A stretch of 64,000 nt of DNA from an uncultured Polaribacter sp. (GTDB lineage Bacteria > Bacteroidota > Bacteroidia > Flavobacteriales > Flavobacteriaceae): contig NZ_CANMVP010000017.1 in NCBI RefSeq assembly GCF_947501385.1, forward strand, positions 48,446 through 112,445. The letters run 5' to 3'. Within the stretch, counting starts at the first letter, position 1, and each line of letters opens with the position of its first letter. The position numbers and the translations under genes are program-made. The notes beneath the pieces are model-generated. The model worked only from the letters and a program-made list of their open reading frames with translations. It made no database searches and had not been told where the DNA came from. This document shows, piece by piece, positions 8,187 to 16,912 of this stretch.

Positions 8187-9641
8187 ATGAAAAAAATCAC
8201 GTTTAAATTTTTAGGAATAGTATTTTTTTTAATGTTTATAGAAACCATAGATGCAGCCATTAAACTTCCTGCTATTGTTTCATCGAACATGGTTTTACAG
8301 CGCAATACCGAAGTTGTACTTTGGGGTTGGGCAGATCCAGAAGAGAAAATTACCATTAACACTTCATGGTTAAAAAAAACTTTTAAAATTAGAGCAGACA
8401 AAAATGGTAATTGGCGTATTGAAGTGAACACAACCAATAGTAAAAATGCGCAATCTATAGAAATTACGAGTAAAACTTCAGGTATTACATTAGAGAATAT
8501 TTTATTTGGTGAAGTGTGGTTGTGCTCGGGTCAATCAAATATGCAACAATCTATGATGGGGTATGGTGGGCAACCAACCTTTGATACCGCTTTACCCATT
8601 GCAAGGTCTAATAATTTTAATCTACGCCTTTTTACAGTAAACCGAGTTGGATCAAAAACACCTCAAAAAGATCTTAAAAAATATACACCTTGGCAACAAG
8701 CTTCTCCAAAGAATGTTTCAGAATTTAGTGCTATCGCCTATTTTTTCGGTCAACAACTTCAAGAAATTTTAGATTGCCCTGTAGGTTTAATACACACTTC
8801 TTGGGGCGGAAGCTCTGTAGAAGCTTGGATGAGTAAAGAGGCAATTAGCACGTATCAAAAAGTGAATCTAGAAAATAGAGATCTCAAAAAAAGAACAAAT
8901 AGCATTCCCACGGCATTGTTTAACGGAATGATACATCCCTTAATTCCGTACACCATCAAAGGAATGCTTTGGTATCAAGGGGAATCTAATCGCATGCAAC
9001 CAGAAAAGTACAAAAAATTCTTTCCTGCCATGGTAAAAGATTGGCGTAAGCGTTGGGAAATTGGTGGTTTTCCTTTTTTTTATGTTCAAATTGCGCCTTA
9101 TTTATATGGAAATAATGAGGTTTTCCAAAAAGTTGAGAATACTGCTTTTATCCGCGAAGCTCAACTACAATGTCTAGATCTAATTCCAAATTCAGGGATT
9201 GCAATTACCATGGATATTGGAGATAAAGAATCTATTCATCCACCAAAAAAGAAAGAAGTTGCAGACAGATTGTTATTGAATGCCTTGCATAAAACCTATG
9301 GTTACACTTCTATAAGTTATGCTTCTCCTGTTTATACTTCCTTAGAAATAAAAGACAACAGCATTTTACTAAAGTTTAAAAACAACAAGAAAGGCTTGTA
9401 TTCTTATGACGGATTGTCTGGATTTGAAATTGCCGGAGATGATAAAGTTTTTTATCCAGCAGTAGCTAAAATTGTAAATCGAAAAAATGTATTGGTTACA
9501 AGTACTAAAGTACCAAACCCAATTGCGGTTCGATATGCCTGGAAAAACTGGATCAATGGCACGCTTTATAATGGCGCGCTGTTGCCTGCATCTTCTTTTA
9601 GAACAGATACCTGGAATGATGCTACGAGAGCTGAAAAGTAA
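8187..9641 (+). CDS. Sialate O-acetylesterase (SGNH hydrolase)
   Basis: This 484-residue exported enzyme has a signal peptide (residues 1-23, ending DAA). An N-terminal beta domain is followed by an SGNH-type esterase domain. The nucleophile motif is GQSN at 115-118 (Ser117). Further marks are HTSWGGSSVEAW, WYQGESN, and the D-x-x-H-type segment IGDKESIHPP. The family removes acetyl groups from sialic acids or other acetylated sugars in the periplasm. No sialic acid catabolic genes lie next to it, so the true substrate could be another acetylated glycan. A frame at 9487-9762 is a shadow of its 3' end. Confidence 0.92.
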   Translation: MKKITFKFLGIVFFLMFIETIDAAIKLPAIVSSNMVLQRNTEVVLWGWADPEEKITINTSWLKKTFKIRADKNGNWRIEVNTTNSKNAQSIEITSKTSGITLENILFGEVWLCSGQSNMQQSMMGYGGQPTFDTALPIARSNNFNLRLFTVNRVGSKTPQKDLKKYTPWQQASPKNVSEFSAIAYFFGQQLQEILDCPVGLIHTSWGGSSVEAWMSKEAISTYQKVNLENRDLKKRTNSIPTALFNGMIHPLIPYTIKGMLWYQGESNRMQPEKYKKFFPAMVKDWRKRWEIGGFPFFYVQIAPYLYGNNEVFQKVENTAFIREAQLQCLDLIPNSGIAITMDIGDKESIHPPKKKEVADRLLLNALHKTYGYTSISYASPVYTSLEIKDNSILLKFKNNKKGLYSYDGLSGFEIAGDDKVFYPAVAKIVNRKNVLVTSTKVPNPIAVRYAWKNWINGTLYNGALLPASSFRTDTWNDATRAEK

Positions 9642-9806
9642 AAATCGAAAAACAGTTTTTATTGTGGATCAAGTAAAGAGGAAAAATAACTTCTTCTATG
9701 TTTTAGTTTGGTTTATTTCTAAAACTAAAAGATATAACTTCGCTTACGCTGAATATAAGTAAATGAAACGATACATATTTGTATATTGGCAATAATAAAA
9801 ACCCAT

Positions 9807-10790
9807 ATGAAAATCTTTAAATTTTTCAGAAGAAACTTAATTGGATATCAAAAAACCGAGAAAATAATTAAAGATAAATCTAATCAATATCAAAATTTTG
9901 ATTCTCAAGTAATAAGATTAACCGAAAACAGTTTTACAAAACTTTTAGATATTCCTATTCCAGAATCTGATCAATTCAAAATGATCAAAGTCTATATCAA
10001 AGCAGGAGAATATTTTAAAGCTAACCAAACTATCTTCAGTTTAGGTTCTGAAATTCACGGAAGCGGAACATTACATATAAACTTTCCGTTTGGAGGGAAA
10101 GTGAATTCTTATTTAATCAATAATAATAATTCTATACGTTTAAATCAGGAACTTGTAAAAATCAAAAAAATAAAGGATACAAATTTACTTTATCAAAAAA
10201 TATTTGAACAAAATCTACTTAGATTAAATAAAACAGAAGTAAGTTATTTAGAAGATGAATTTACTAACTGTAAAACAATTAAGGTTACAAAATTAGCAAA
10301 TGAAAATACTGAATATTTTAAACTATATCTTGACAAATCAAAATCTATAAATGATTTTTTGGGTTTTACTTTAGTAAATCAAAATGGATATATTTATATT
10401 TCTTTTAACTCCAGTAATGAAGATATAACCTTATCAAAAGGAGATAGATTAATTATGTTATTTGATGATGAATCTAAATTGGATATTACTTTTTCGAGAG
10501 CAGGTGAAGGAACTAAAGGTTCTAGGTTTAACAATTCAGAAATAGGATTTGAAGAAATCAATACACTTTTCCATAAAAAATTACTTAAAATAAAAATAAT
10601 TAGTTTTAGAAAAAAAATGTTTTCTGTATATCACATGGATCATTTAATAAATAACAATCAAATATATTCATATTATAAAGAACCTCTTTATCAAACAATA
10701 TTGGATGGACAGTACTTATTACGAATAATGGTTGAAAAATTTATAATTGCAAATCAAAAATATAAAATTACAACTACAAAAACAGTGTAG
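9807..10790 (+). CDS. Unknown protein with a lipoyl/biotinyl-like barrel
   Basis: This is a 327-residue cytoplasmic protein of low GC. Residues of about 45-115 follow the pattern of a lipoyl/biotinyl carrier fold: I-K-A-G-E-x-x-x-x-N-Q-T-I-F-S-L-G, then F-P-F-G-G-K-V, then S-I-R-L-N-Q-E-L-V-K-I. The hairpin that normally carries the modified lysine reads SEIHGSG and has none, so it cannot be a functional carrier by this motif. The remaining 200 residues are not recognised. I preferred the ATG at 9807 (MKIFKFFRR) over a TTG at 9786. It stands alone; base composition and lack of known relatives suggest a lineage-specific or transferred gene. Confidence 0.6.
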   Translation: MKIFKFFRRNLIGYQKTEKIIKDKSNQYQNFDSQVIRLTENSFTKLLDIPIPESDQFKMIKVYIKAGEYFKANQTIFSLGSEIHGSGTLHINFPFGGKVNSYLINNNNSIRLNQELVKIKKIKDTNLLYQKIFEQNLLRLNKTEVSYLEDEFTNCKTIKVTKLANENTEYFKLYLDKSKSINDFLGFTLVNQNGYIYISFNSSNEDITLSKGDRLIMLFDDESKLDITFSRAGEGTKGSRFNNSEIGFEEINTLFHKKLLKIKIISFRKKMFSVYHMDHLINNNQIYSYYKEPLYQTILDGQYLLRIMVEKFIIANQKYKITTTKTV

Positions 10791-10903
10791 ACAAAATTGA
10801 TAGTTATAGTTTCATTATAAAAAAAACTCTGGGGTTTTCTTGACTTATGTTTCATTTACTAATTTTAGTGATTAAAAACCACAACTTCTCCAATACAATA
10901 ACC

Positions 10904-11533
10904 TTACCCTTTATACTTCATTCCTAAATGCACCACTTTTTTGGTTTTATAGAAATCCTCCTCAAAGTAGTCCGCTAAATCATAGATGGTAGCAGAAGTA
11001 TACAATTTTAATTCTTCAGACAAATCGCCACCTTTTAAATAGAGAATACCGTTTTTTAAATCGTGGTTTTGCTTTTTATTGATTCTCCCTTTTGTCCAAC
11101 GTACAAAAGTTTCCATCTCGGCTACAGCTCTGCTTACAATAAAATCGTAGGTATCTTTTACCTCTTCTACTCTACCATGAGTGGTTTTTATATTTTCTAA
11201 TCTCAAACCTTCAGCAACTTCATTTACTACTTTTATCTTTTTCCCGATAGAATCTACCAAATGGAATTGTGTTTCAGGAAATAGAATCGCTAACGGAATT
11301 CCAGGAAAACCTCCACCCGTGCCAACATCTAGTATTTTAGAACCGGGTTTAAAAGGCATTACTTTGGCAATTCCTAAAGAATGTAATACATGGCGTAGAT
11401 ACAATTCATCAATATCTTTTCTAGAAACAACATTTATTTTTAGATTCCAGTCTTGGTACAGTTCTTGAAGTTTAGCAAACTGTTGGGTTTGAGTGGCTGA
11501 TAAATCTTTAAAATATTTTTGAATAATATCCAT
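10904..11533 (-). CDS. rsmG: 16S rRNA (guanine-527 N7)-methyltransferase
   Basis: This 209-residue SAM-dependent methyltransferase modifies G527 of 16S rRNA. The SAM-binding loop DVGTGGGFPGIP lies at 69-80. The N-terminal helical region (YQDWNLKINVVSRKDIDELYLRHVLHS, here in pieces around residues 26-52) is the family hallmark, and the later VSRAVAEM block is also conserved. Length is typical. On the minus strand a TATTTTTG box lies shortly upstream of the ATG. It is divergent from the desaturase gene at 11659. Confidence 0.97.
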   Translation of the reverse strand: MDIIQKYFKDLSATQTQQFAKLQELYQDWNLKINVVSRKDIDELYLRHVLHSLGIAKVMPFKPGSKILDVGTGGGFPGIPLAILFPETQFHLVDSIGKKIKVVNEVAEGLRLENIKTTHGRVEEVKDTYDFIVSRAVAEMETFVRWTKGRINKKQNHDLKNGILYLKGGDLSEELKLYTSATIYDLADYFEEDFYKTKKVVHLGMKYKG

Positions 11534-11658
11534 TTATATAAGGTTTGAAATGCAAAAATAGTTATTTGTATTGGAACAATTCTTAACAAAAACTGACGTT
11601 TATCATAAAAAGCAATTTCAAAAGCATTATTTTTGCCAAATCAATATGTAAACACTAA

Positions 11659-12750
11659 ATGAAAACAATAAATTTCTCAAGAGTAGACAAAGCAAAGTTC
11701 TTTAGAACTCTAAATAAAAGAGTAAATAGTTATTTTAAAGAAAACAATATTAAAAGAACAGGAAACTGGAAATTGTATACAAAAGCAATTGTCATGTTTT
11801 CTTTATTTTTAGTTCCTTTTATATTAGTATTAACGGTCTCTATGCCACAATGGCTAATGATTCTTTTAATGGTAGTTACCGGAATTGGAATGGCTGGTGT
11901 TGGTATGAATGTAATGCATGACAGTAATCATGAATCTTTTTCTAGTAAGAAATGGGTAAATAAATTAATGGGAAGTAGTATTTATATTCTTGCCGGAAAT
12001 GTATACAACTGGAAAGTGCAACACAACGTCTTACACCATACTTTTACCAACGTAAAAGATCATGATGAAGATATCGATGCTGGAAGAATTATTCGTTTCT
12101 CTGTGCATTCTGAGTGGTTAAAAATTCATAAAATTCAAAAATATTATTCGATTTTTCTATATGGTTTATTAACGATTAATTGGGCAATTACTACAGATAT
12201 AAAGCAAATGCACAATTATTTAAAACGTAAGTTATCCTACGGTAAATTCCCGAATCCTAAAGTAGAATGGACCAAATTGGTAGTTTCTAAAGTAATCTAT
12301 TATGCACTTTGGATTGTGTTGCCATTGCTAGTTTTAGACGTTGCTTGGTGGAAAGTATTGCTTGGATTCTTTGTAATGCACTACACGGCAGGTATGATTT
12401 TAAGTTTGGTTTTTCAGTTGGCACACATTGTACCAAATACAGAAATGCCAGTTCCAGATAAAGATGGTAATTTAGAACACACTTGGGCAGTCCACCAATT
12501 ATACACAACCTCTAACTTTGCACCTACCAATTGGTTGGTAAACTTTTATACAGGAGGTTTAAATCATCAAGTTGAACATCATATTTTTCCTCATATTTCT
12601 CATGTGCATTATAATAAATTAGCTAAAATTGTAAAAGAAACAGCTATTGAATTCAACTTGCCTTACAACGAATACAAAACTATGAGTAGAGCTGTTGTAG
12701 CGCATTTTAGACATTTAGGTGTTTTAGGGAAAAATCCTGAATTGGCATAA
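11659..12750 (+). CDS. Membrane fatty acid desaturase
   Basis: This 363-residue membrane enzyme introduces a double bond into acyl chains using a di-iron centre. The three histidine boxes are HDSNH (87-91), HNVLHH (122-127) and HQVEHH (303-308). The glutamine form of the third box is typical of front-end (delta-5/6-like) and related acyl-lipid desaturases; no cytochrome b5 domain is fused. Hydrophobic pairs lie at about 42-80 and 210-258. A TATTTTTG box at 11628-11635 may be its promoter. It is followed after 23 bases by the aminotransferase, so the two may be cotranscribed. A role in membrane fluidity is inferred. Confidence 0.93.
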   Translation: MKTINFSRVDKAKFFRTLNKRVNSYFKENNIKRTGNWKLYTKAIVMFSLFLVPFILVLTVSMPQWLMILLMVVTGIGMAGVGMNVMHDSNHESFSSKKWVNKLMGSSIYILAGNVYNWKVQHNVLHHTFTNVKDHDEDIDAGRIIRFSVHSEWLKIHKIQKYYSIFLYGLLTINWAITTDIKQMHNYLKRKLSYGKFPNPKVEWTKLVVSKVIYYALWIVLPLLVLDVAWWKVLLGFFVMHYTAGMILSLVFQLAHIVPNTEMPVPDKDGNLEHTWAVHQLYTTSNFAPTNWLVNFYTGGLNHQVEHHIFPHISHVHYNKLAKIVKETAIEFNLPYNEYKTMSRAVVAHFRHLGVLGKNPELA

Positions 12751-12773
12751 CAACAACTACAACGAACAGCAAA

Positions 12774-13961
12774 ATGACACACCCATTATCGGACAGAATT
12801 AACAGTTTACCTGTATCTCAAACTTTAGCAATGGCTGCTAAAGCAAGAGAATTAAGAGCAGAAGGAAAAGATATTATTGGTTTAAGCTTGGGAGAACCCG
12901 ATTTTAACACACCAGATTTTATCAAAGATGCTGCTATAGAAGCAATCAATCAAAATTACAATTCATACACACCAGTAGACGGCTATGTAGCATTAAAAGA
13001 AGCGATTTGTACCAAGTTTAAACGTGATAATGATTTGGTCTACAAACCCAATCAAATTGTGGTTTCTACGGGTGCAAAACAATCTATTGCGAATGTTGCG
13101 CAAGTACTGTTAAATCCTGGTGATGAAGTTTTATTGCCAGCGCCGTATTGGGTAAGTTATGCTGCCATTGCTATTTTAAGTGAAGCAACCTATGTAGAAA
13201 TTCCATCTGCTATAGAGAATGATTTTAAAATCACGCCAGCACAATTAGAAGCTTCTATTACGCCTAAAACAAAAATGATTTTCTTTAACTCGCCAAACAA
13301 TCCTAGTGGAACTATTTATAGTGAAGCAGAATACAGAGCATTGGCAGCAGTTTTAGAAAAATATCCAAAGATTTTTATCTTATCAGATGAAATCTATGAA
13401 CATATCAATTATGATGCAAAACCCTTTAGTTTTGCCGCAATTGAAAGTATGTACGACAGAACCATTACCGTAAACGGTTTGGCAAAAGCATTTGCGATGA
13501 CAGGTTGGAGAGTTGGTTATCTCGGTGCACCAGAATGGATTGCGAAAGCATGTACAAAAATGCAAGGTCAAGTTACTTCTGGTACAAATTGTATTGCACA
13601 AAGAGCAGCAATTACGGCCGTTTTAGCGCCCGTTTCTAAAATACAATACATGGTAGACGAGTTTAAAACTCGTAGAGATATCATCATTAATTTGTTAAGA
13701 GAAATAGACGGATTTAAAATAAATGTTCCTGAAGGCGCTTTTTATGTATTTCCAGACATTTCTGCTTTCTTCGGAAAAACAATTAACGGAGTAAAAATTG
13801 AAAACGCGAGTGATTTTTCTTTATTCTTACTAGAAAAAGCAAATGTTGCAACGGTTACAGGTGATGCTTTTGGAACACCCAATTGTATTCGTTTATCTTA
13901 CGCAGCTTCAGAATTACAAATTAGAGAAGCTATTAAGAGAATTAAAAAAGCGTTGAGTTAA
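12774..13961 (+). CDS. Pyridoxal-phosphate aspartate-type aminotransferase
   Basis: This 395-residue fold-type I aminotransferase transfers amino groups between aspartate or related amino acids and 2-oxoglutarate. Visible marks are SLGEPDF at the substrate arm, NSPNNPSGT, D205-E-I-Y and the PLP lysine Lys238 in the NGLAKAFAMTGWR block. Length and motifs match the AspC/PatA (I-gamma) subgroup. Whether it prefers aspartate, prephenate or another partner cannot be read from the sequence. It ends just before a strong terminator. Confidence 0.93.
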   Translation: MTHPLSDRINSLPVSQTLAMAAKARELRAEGKDIIGLSLGEPDFNTPDFIKDAAIEAINQNYNSYTPVDGYVALKEAICTKFKRDNDLVYKPNQIVVSTGAKQSIANVAQVLLNPGDEVLLPAPYWVSYAAIAILSEATYVEIPSAIENDFKITPAQLEASITPKTKMIFFNSPNNPSGTIYSEAEYRALAAVLEKYPKIFILSDEIYEHINYDAKPFSFAAIESMYDRTITVNGLAKAFAMTGWRVGYLGAPEWIAKACTKMQGQVTSGTNCIAQRAAITAVLAPVSKIQYMVDEFKTRRDIIINLLREIDGFKINVPEGAFYVFPDISAFFGKTINGVKIENASDFSLFLLEKANVATVTGDAFGTPNCIRLSYAASELQIREAIKRIKKALS

Positions 13962-13982
13962 AACCTCAAACTACTTATATAT

Positions 13983-14017
13983 AAAATCCATCTTTTTTAA
14001 GGTGGATTTTTTTTTTG
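13983..14017 (+). terminator. Terminator after the aminotransferase gene
   Basis: AAATCCA-CTT / AAG-TGGATTT with a T4 loop and a following run of ten T's form a clear intrinsic terminator 22 bases after the stop codon. Confidence 0.8.
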
Positions 14018-14225
14018 GCATGTTTTTGAGAAAAATCAAAAACCGCGCTATTCATTATATCTTTTTAAATTCGTCATTGTGAATTTTGCCTTTCCTACTT
14101 GATATGGCAACCTTATGATTCAAAACAGATGGCATATGTAATAAAATTTAAAAAGGATGCCATTTCTATCGCTCACGCAACCTTGTTTGTAAGCTAACAT
14201 CTAATTTAAACGGGCAACTTATGTA

Positions 14226-14390
14226 ATGAAAAACCTCGCCCCAAGGGTACGAGGTATCAAGTAGAAATTTATTTTTTATTTCGACGCACAGCGTCGGGGA
14301 ATAAAACCCTTAGATCCCGCTAAAAAAAAGCGGGATTAGTTCAGCTAGCAATTTTTAATTCATTGCTTCGCAACTTTTAAAAATTGAGTT
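14226..14390. repeat. Cassette of four intergenic hairpins
   Basis: Four separate stems lie in a row: CCTCG/CGAGG (14234-14254), CGACGC-ACA-GCGTCG (14282-14296), ATCCCGCT/AGCGGGAT around an A-run (14314-14336), and CAATTTTTAA/TTAAAAATTG (14349-14386). No reading frame crosses them. The clean stems in otherwise decayed sequence suggest a dispersed repeat element or a structured RNA. I recall similar cassettes in related flavobacterial genomes but cannot verify this here. Confidence 0.6.
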
Positions 14391-14417
14391 TCACTAATTT
14401 AATAATGCTATTTTCCA

Positions 14418-14453
14418 GACCTCACAGGTTTTAAAAACCTGTGAGGTCTTTTT
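14418..14453. terminator. Strong hairpin with T-run
   Basis: GACCTCACAGGTTT / AAACCTGTGAGGTC is a perfect 14-bp stem with a three-base loop and T5 on the + side. It lies 20 bases beyond the end of the leftward small gene at 14473-14688 and closes the hairpin-rich gap. Confidence 0.65.
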
Positions 14454-14472
14454 ATATCTTTAAAATTAATTC

Positions 14473-14688
14473 TTAAAACGAAAACATTATAATTGCAATC
14501 GCAAAAAGAGAAACTCTTAAAATAACTCCGGTTTGACTTTCTATTCTTCCTTGATGATTTGTAATTAAAGATTTGATTCTAGAAATAGACTTCGTTTTCT
14601 CTAATTGTATGTTGTTTCTAATTTCTTGTTTATAAGATGAAGTTAAAATTCCTCTTTCTAATACAGGTACAGTTTGTAAATATTTCAT
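14473..14688 (-). CDS. Small membrane-anchored protein, unknown
   Basis: This 71-residue protein has a charged N-terminal part and a single hydrophobic C-terminal helix (ILRVSLFAIAIIMFSF), so it is probably tail-anchored in the inner membrane. It starts at an ATG at 14688. It is divergent from the DUF4407 gene at 14857, which is also a membrane protein, but no functional link is shown. I recognise no family. Confidence 0.5.
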   Translation of the reverse strand: MKYLQTVPVLERGILTSSYKQEIRNNIQLEKTKSISRIKSLITNHQGRIESQTGVILRVSLFAIAIIMFSF

Positions 14689-14856
14689 GGTGTTTCGTTT
14701 AATTGATTATATAAAGTAGACGACATCTCACAAACTTTGTTACAGACTAAAACTCCCCGAAAATTAAAATAAATCTGTTTTTCTAGCGTTGATGGTTTAC
14801 GACAATCAGAAAAAAAATTCAAAAAAAGTTGTCTTTTTATCCTAAAAAAAGAAATT

Positions 14857-15957
14857 ATGCTCAAAAAATTCTTTATTACCTGTTCAGGAGTTGATAAAAA
14901 CATCATCAATAAATGTTCTGATGGCGAACAAAACAAATATGTTGGTATTGGTGCAACCGTTTTTTTTACAGCAATTATGGCAACAATAGCAGGTAGTTAT
15001 GCACTTTATACCGTTTTCGACAATGTATTTATAGCTATTTTCTTTGGTCTTATTTGGGGATTATTGATTTTTAATTTAGACAGGTTTATCGTCTCAACCA
15101 TCAAAAAACAAGATTCTAAATGGAAAGAATTTTTACAAGCCTCACCAAGAATTGCACTCGCAGTAATTATTGCCATTGTCATTTCAAAACCTTTAGAATT
15201 AAAATTGTTTGAGAAAGAAATCAATCAGGTTTTGTTAACGGAGAAAAATCAAATGACCCTAGATAATAAAACGCAAATCGCACAACAATTTTCACCAGAA
15301 ATTGCAAAAATAAATTCAGAAATTTCAAATTTAAAAAACGAAGTTCATGTAAAAGAAACCGAAACCAATACTTTATACGAAACTTACATTGCAGAAGCTG
15401 AAGGCAGAAAAGGAACAAAATTATTGGGCAAAGGATCTGTTTATAAAGAAAAAAGAGAAAAACATGATGTTGCTTTACTCGCATTAAATCAGCTAAAGAA
15501 AGAAAATTCAGAAAAAGTAAAGAACAAAGAATTAGCAATTGCCAATCTTATAGAAAATCAAAAATTAACAGAAACTAAAACACAACCAATTATTGCAAAT
15601 TTTGATGGCTTAATGGCAAGAATAAATGCTTTAGGCAAATTGCCTTGGCTACCTTCTTTCTTTATTTTCTTATTATTTTTAGCCATTGAAACTTCGCCAA
15701 TATTTGCAAAATTAATTGCACCAAAAGGTGAATATGATTTTAAATTAGAAGATGAAGAGACCGCTGTTAAAACTTGGGTAAAACAACAAGTGCAGCAAAG
15801 AGAAAAAATGCTACAGGCAGATATTGAAATCAGTAAGAAAGTCTACGAAGGTATTGCTACTGAAGAAGAAATGTATGCTTACAAACAAAAAATGGCACGG
15901 GATTTAATGAAATTACAAGCCGATTCCTTCTATAAGAAACAACAGAAAATGTTGTAA
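14857..15957 (+). CDS. DUF4407 membrane protein
   Basis: This 366-residue protein has membrane segments at about 28-55, 57-80, 90-110 and 258-285. Between the third and fourth lies a long charged coiled coil (about 130-235) rich in K and E, and a second helical stretch follows the last segment. The pattern and the L-F-N-L-D-R-F-I-V-S sequence after the second segment fit the DUF4407 family. Its function is unknown. The coiled coil would lie on one side of the inner membrane and could mediate oligomerisation. It appears to be monocistronic. Confidence 0.8.
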   Translation: MLKKFFITCSGVDKNIINKCSDGEQNKYVGIGATVFFTAIMATIAGSYALYTVFDNVFIAIFFGLIWGLLIFNLDRFIVSTIKKQDSKWKEFLQASPRIALAVIIAIVISKPLELKLFEKEINQVLLTEKNQMTLDNKTQIAQQFSPEIAKINSEISNLKNEVHVKETETNTLYETYIAEAEGRKGTKLLGKGSVYKEKREKHDVALLALNQLKKENSEKVKNKELAIANLIENQKLTETKTQPIIANFDGLMARINALGKLPWLPSFFIFLLFLAIETSPIFAKLIAPKGEYDFKLEDEETAVKTWVKQQVQQREKMLQADIEISKKVYEGIATEEEMYAYKQKMARDLMKLQADSFYKKQQKML

Positions 15958-15967
15958 ATAAAATAGT

Positions 15968-16035
15968 CTTCGACAGGCTAGACTGACATGTATACTATCA
16001 ATTGTTTTTTATATGTCAAACTGAGCTTGTCGAAG
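15968..16035. repeat. Imperfect inverted repeat
   Basis: CTTCGACAGGCT...CTGACAT and ATGTCAAACTGAGCTTGTCGAAG face each other around a 20-base centre. It lies between the convergent DUF4407 and PhnA-like genes and could end transcripts from either side. The words are those of a common dispersed flavobacterial repeat. Confidence 0.6.
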
Positions 16036-16137
16036 TTTCAATTATTTTTTTTTTGAGAATAATTTTAATATAGAAAGAAAATGCTGTAACGCCTACCTTA
16101 ATCCCTTCAAAGGAGGGAAACACTCTTGTGACTCAGT

Positions 16138-16178
16138 TTTCCCCTTTGGGGAAAATGTCTGAAAGACAAAAGGGGCTA
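16138..16178. repeat. Short dispersed repeat, copy 1
   Basis: CCTTTGGGGAAAATGTCTGAAAGACAAAAGGGGCT resembles 34374-34410 in this window (same words with small differences, split here as CCTTTGGGGAAA and TCTGAAAGACAA). Both copies lie in the 3' region of leftward genes. Confidence 0.5.
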
Positions 16179-16778
16179 CTACTCCTTATCAGCCATTTTC
16201 TTTACGTAATCTGTAATAATTACTATTTGAGTAGGCCCAACCTTACCTTCTATAAATTTAGCATTTTCATGATCTAAAGAAATTCTTCTTACAGCAGTTC
16301 CTTGTTTGGCAACCAAACTAGAACCTTTTACTTTTAAATCTTTGATCAATACAACATTGTCACCCGCTTGTAAAATAGCACCATTTGCATCTCTATGAAT
16401 AATTTTTTCACTTTCATCTAAATGATCTCCAGATTCTTTTGCGAAGCGCAAATCGTCATCTTCTAAATACATCATGTCTAACAAATCTTTTGGCCAACCT
16501 TCATTTCTTAAACGAGATAACATTCTCCAAGACACTACTTTTACGGCTCTGTGCTCACTCCACATAGCATCATTTAAACAACGCCAATGATTTGCTTCCG
16601 TTTCCGCTGGATTTTCTATTTGTGTAATACAAGTTTCGCAAGCCAATAAACTTCCATCAACGCCACTTCCACCAACAGTAATGGTAGGTTTTACTTCATA
16701 AACAGCTAGATTATTTGTTGCTGTACATAATTCGCATTTATTTCCACTTCTGCCCTCTAAATCTTGTTGTAAACTCAT
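16179..16778 (-). CDS. PhnA/YjdM-like zinc-ribbon protein
   Basis: This 199-residue protein has an N-terminal zinc ribbon with Cys15, Cys18, Cys47 and Cys50. Its C-terminus (about 130-199, starting HRDANGAILQAGDNV) is the PhnA domain, a small barrel. Despite the historic name, the family is not established as an enzyme of phosphonate breakdown. At about twice the length of E. coli YjdM it carries a middle insert (about 60-130) found in the longer form. It is alone on the minus strand. Role unknown. Confidence 0.88.
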   Translation of the reverse strand: MSLQQDLEGRSGNKCELCTATNNLAVYEVKPTITVGGSGVDGSLLACETCITQIENPAETEANHWRCLNDAMWSEHRAVKVVSWRMLSRLRNEGWPKDLLDMMYLEDDDLRFAKESGDHLDESEKIIHRDANGAILQAGDNVVLIKDLKVKGSSLVAKQGTAVRRISLDHENAKFIEGKVGPTQIVIITDYVKKMADKE

Positions 16779-16912
16779 TATTACTTTTTTAAATTATTGA
16801 TGGCTAAAGTACATCTTTAAATCACTTTGCTTCTTTTTATTCAATAAAATTAGAATAGAACTGCGTCATTGCGAGAAATTATTTGCTAACAGCAAAAAAT
16901 GACGCTTTCGAA

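Noticed and set aside
15221..15538. 105-codon frame antisense to the DUF4407 gene
   Set aside because: It is a leucine/phenylalanine-rich shadow of the coiled-coil region.
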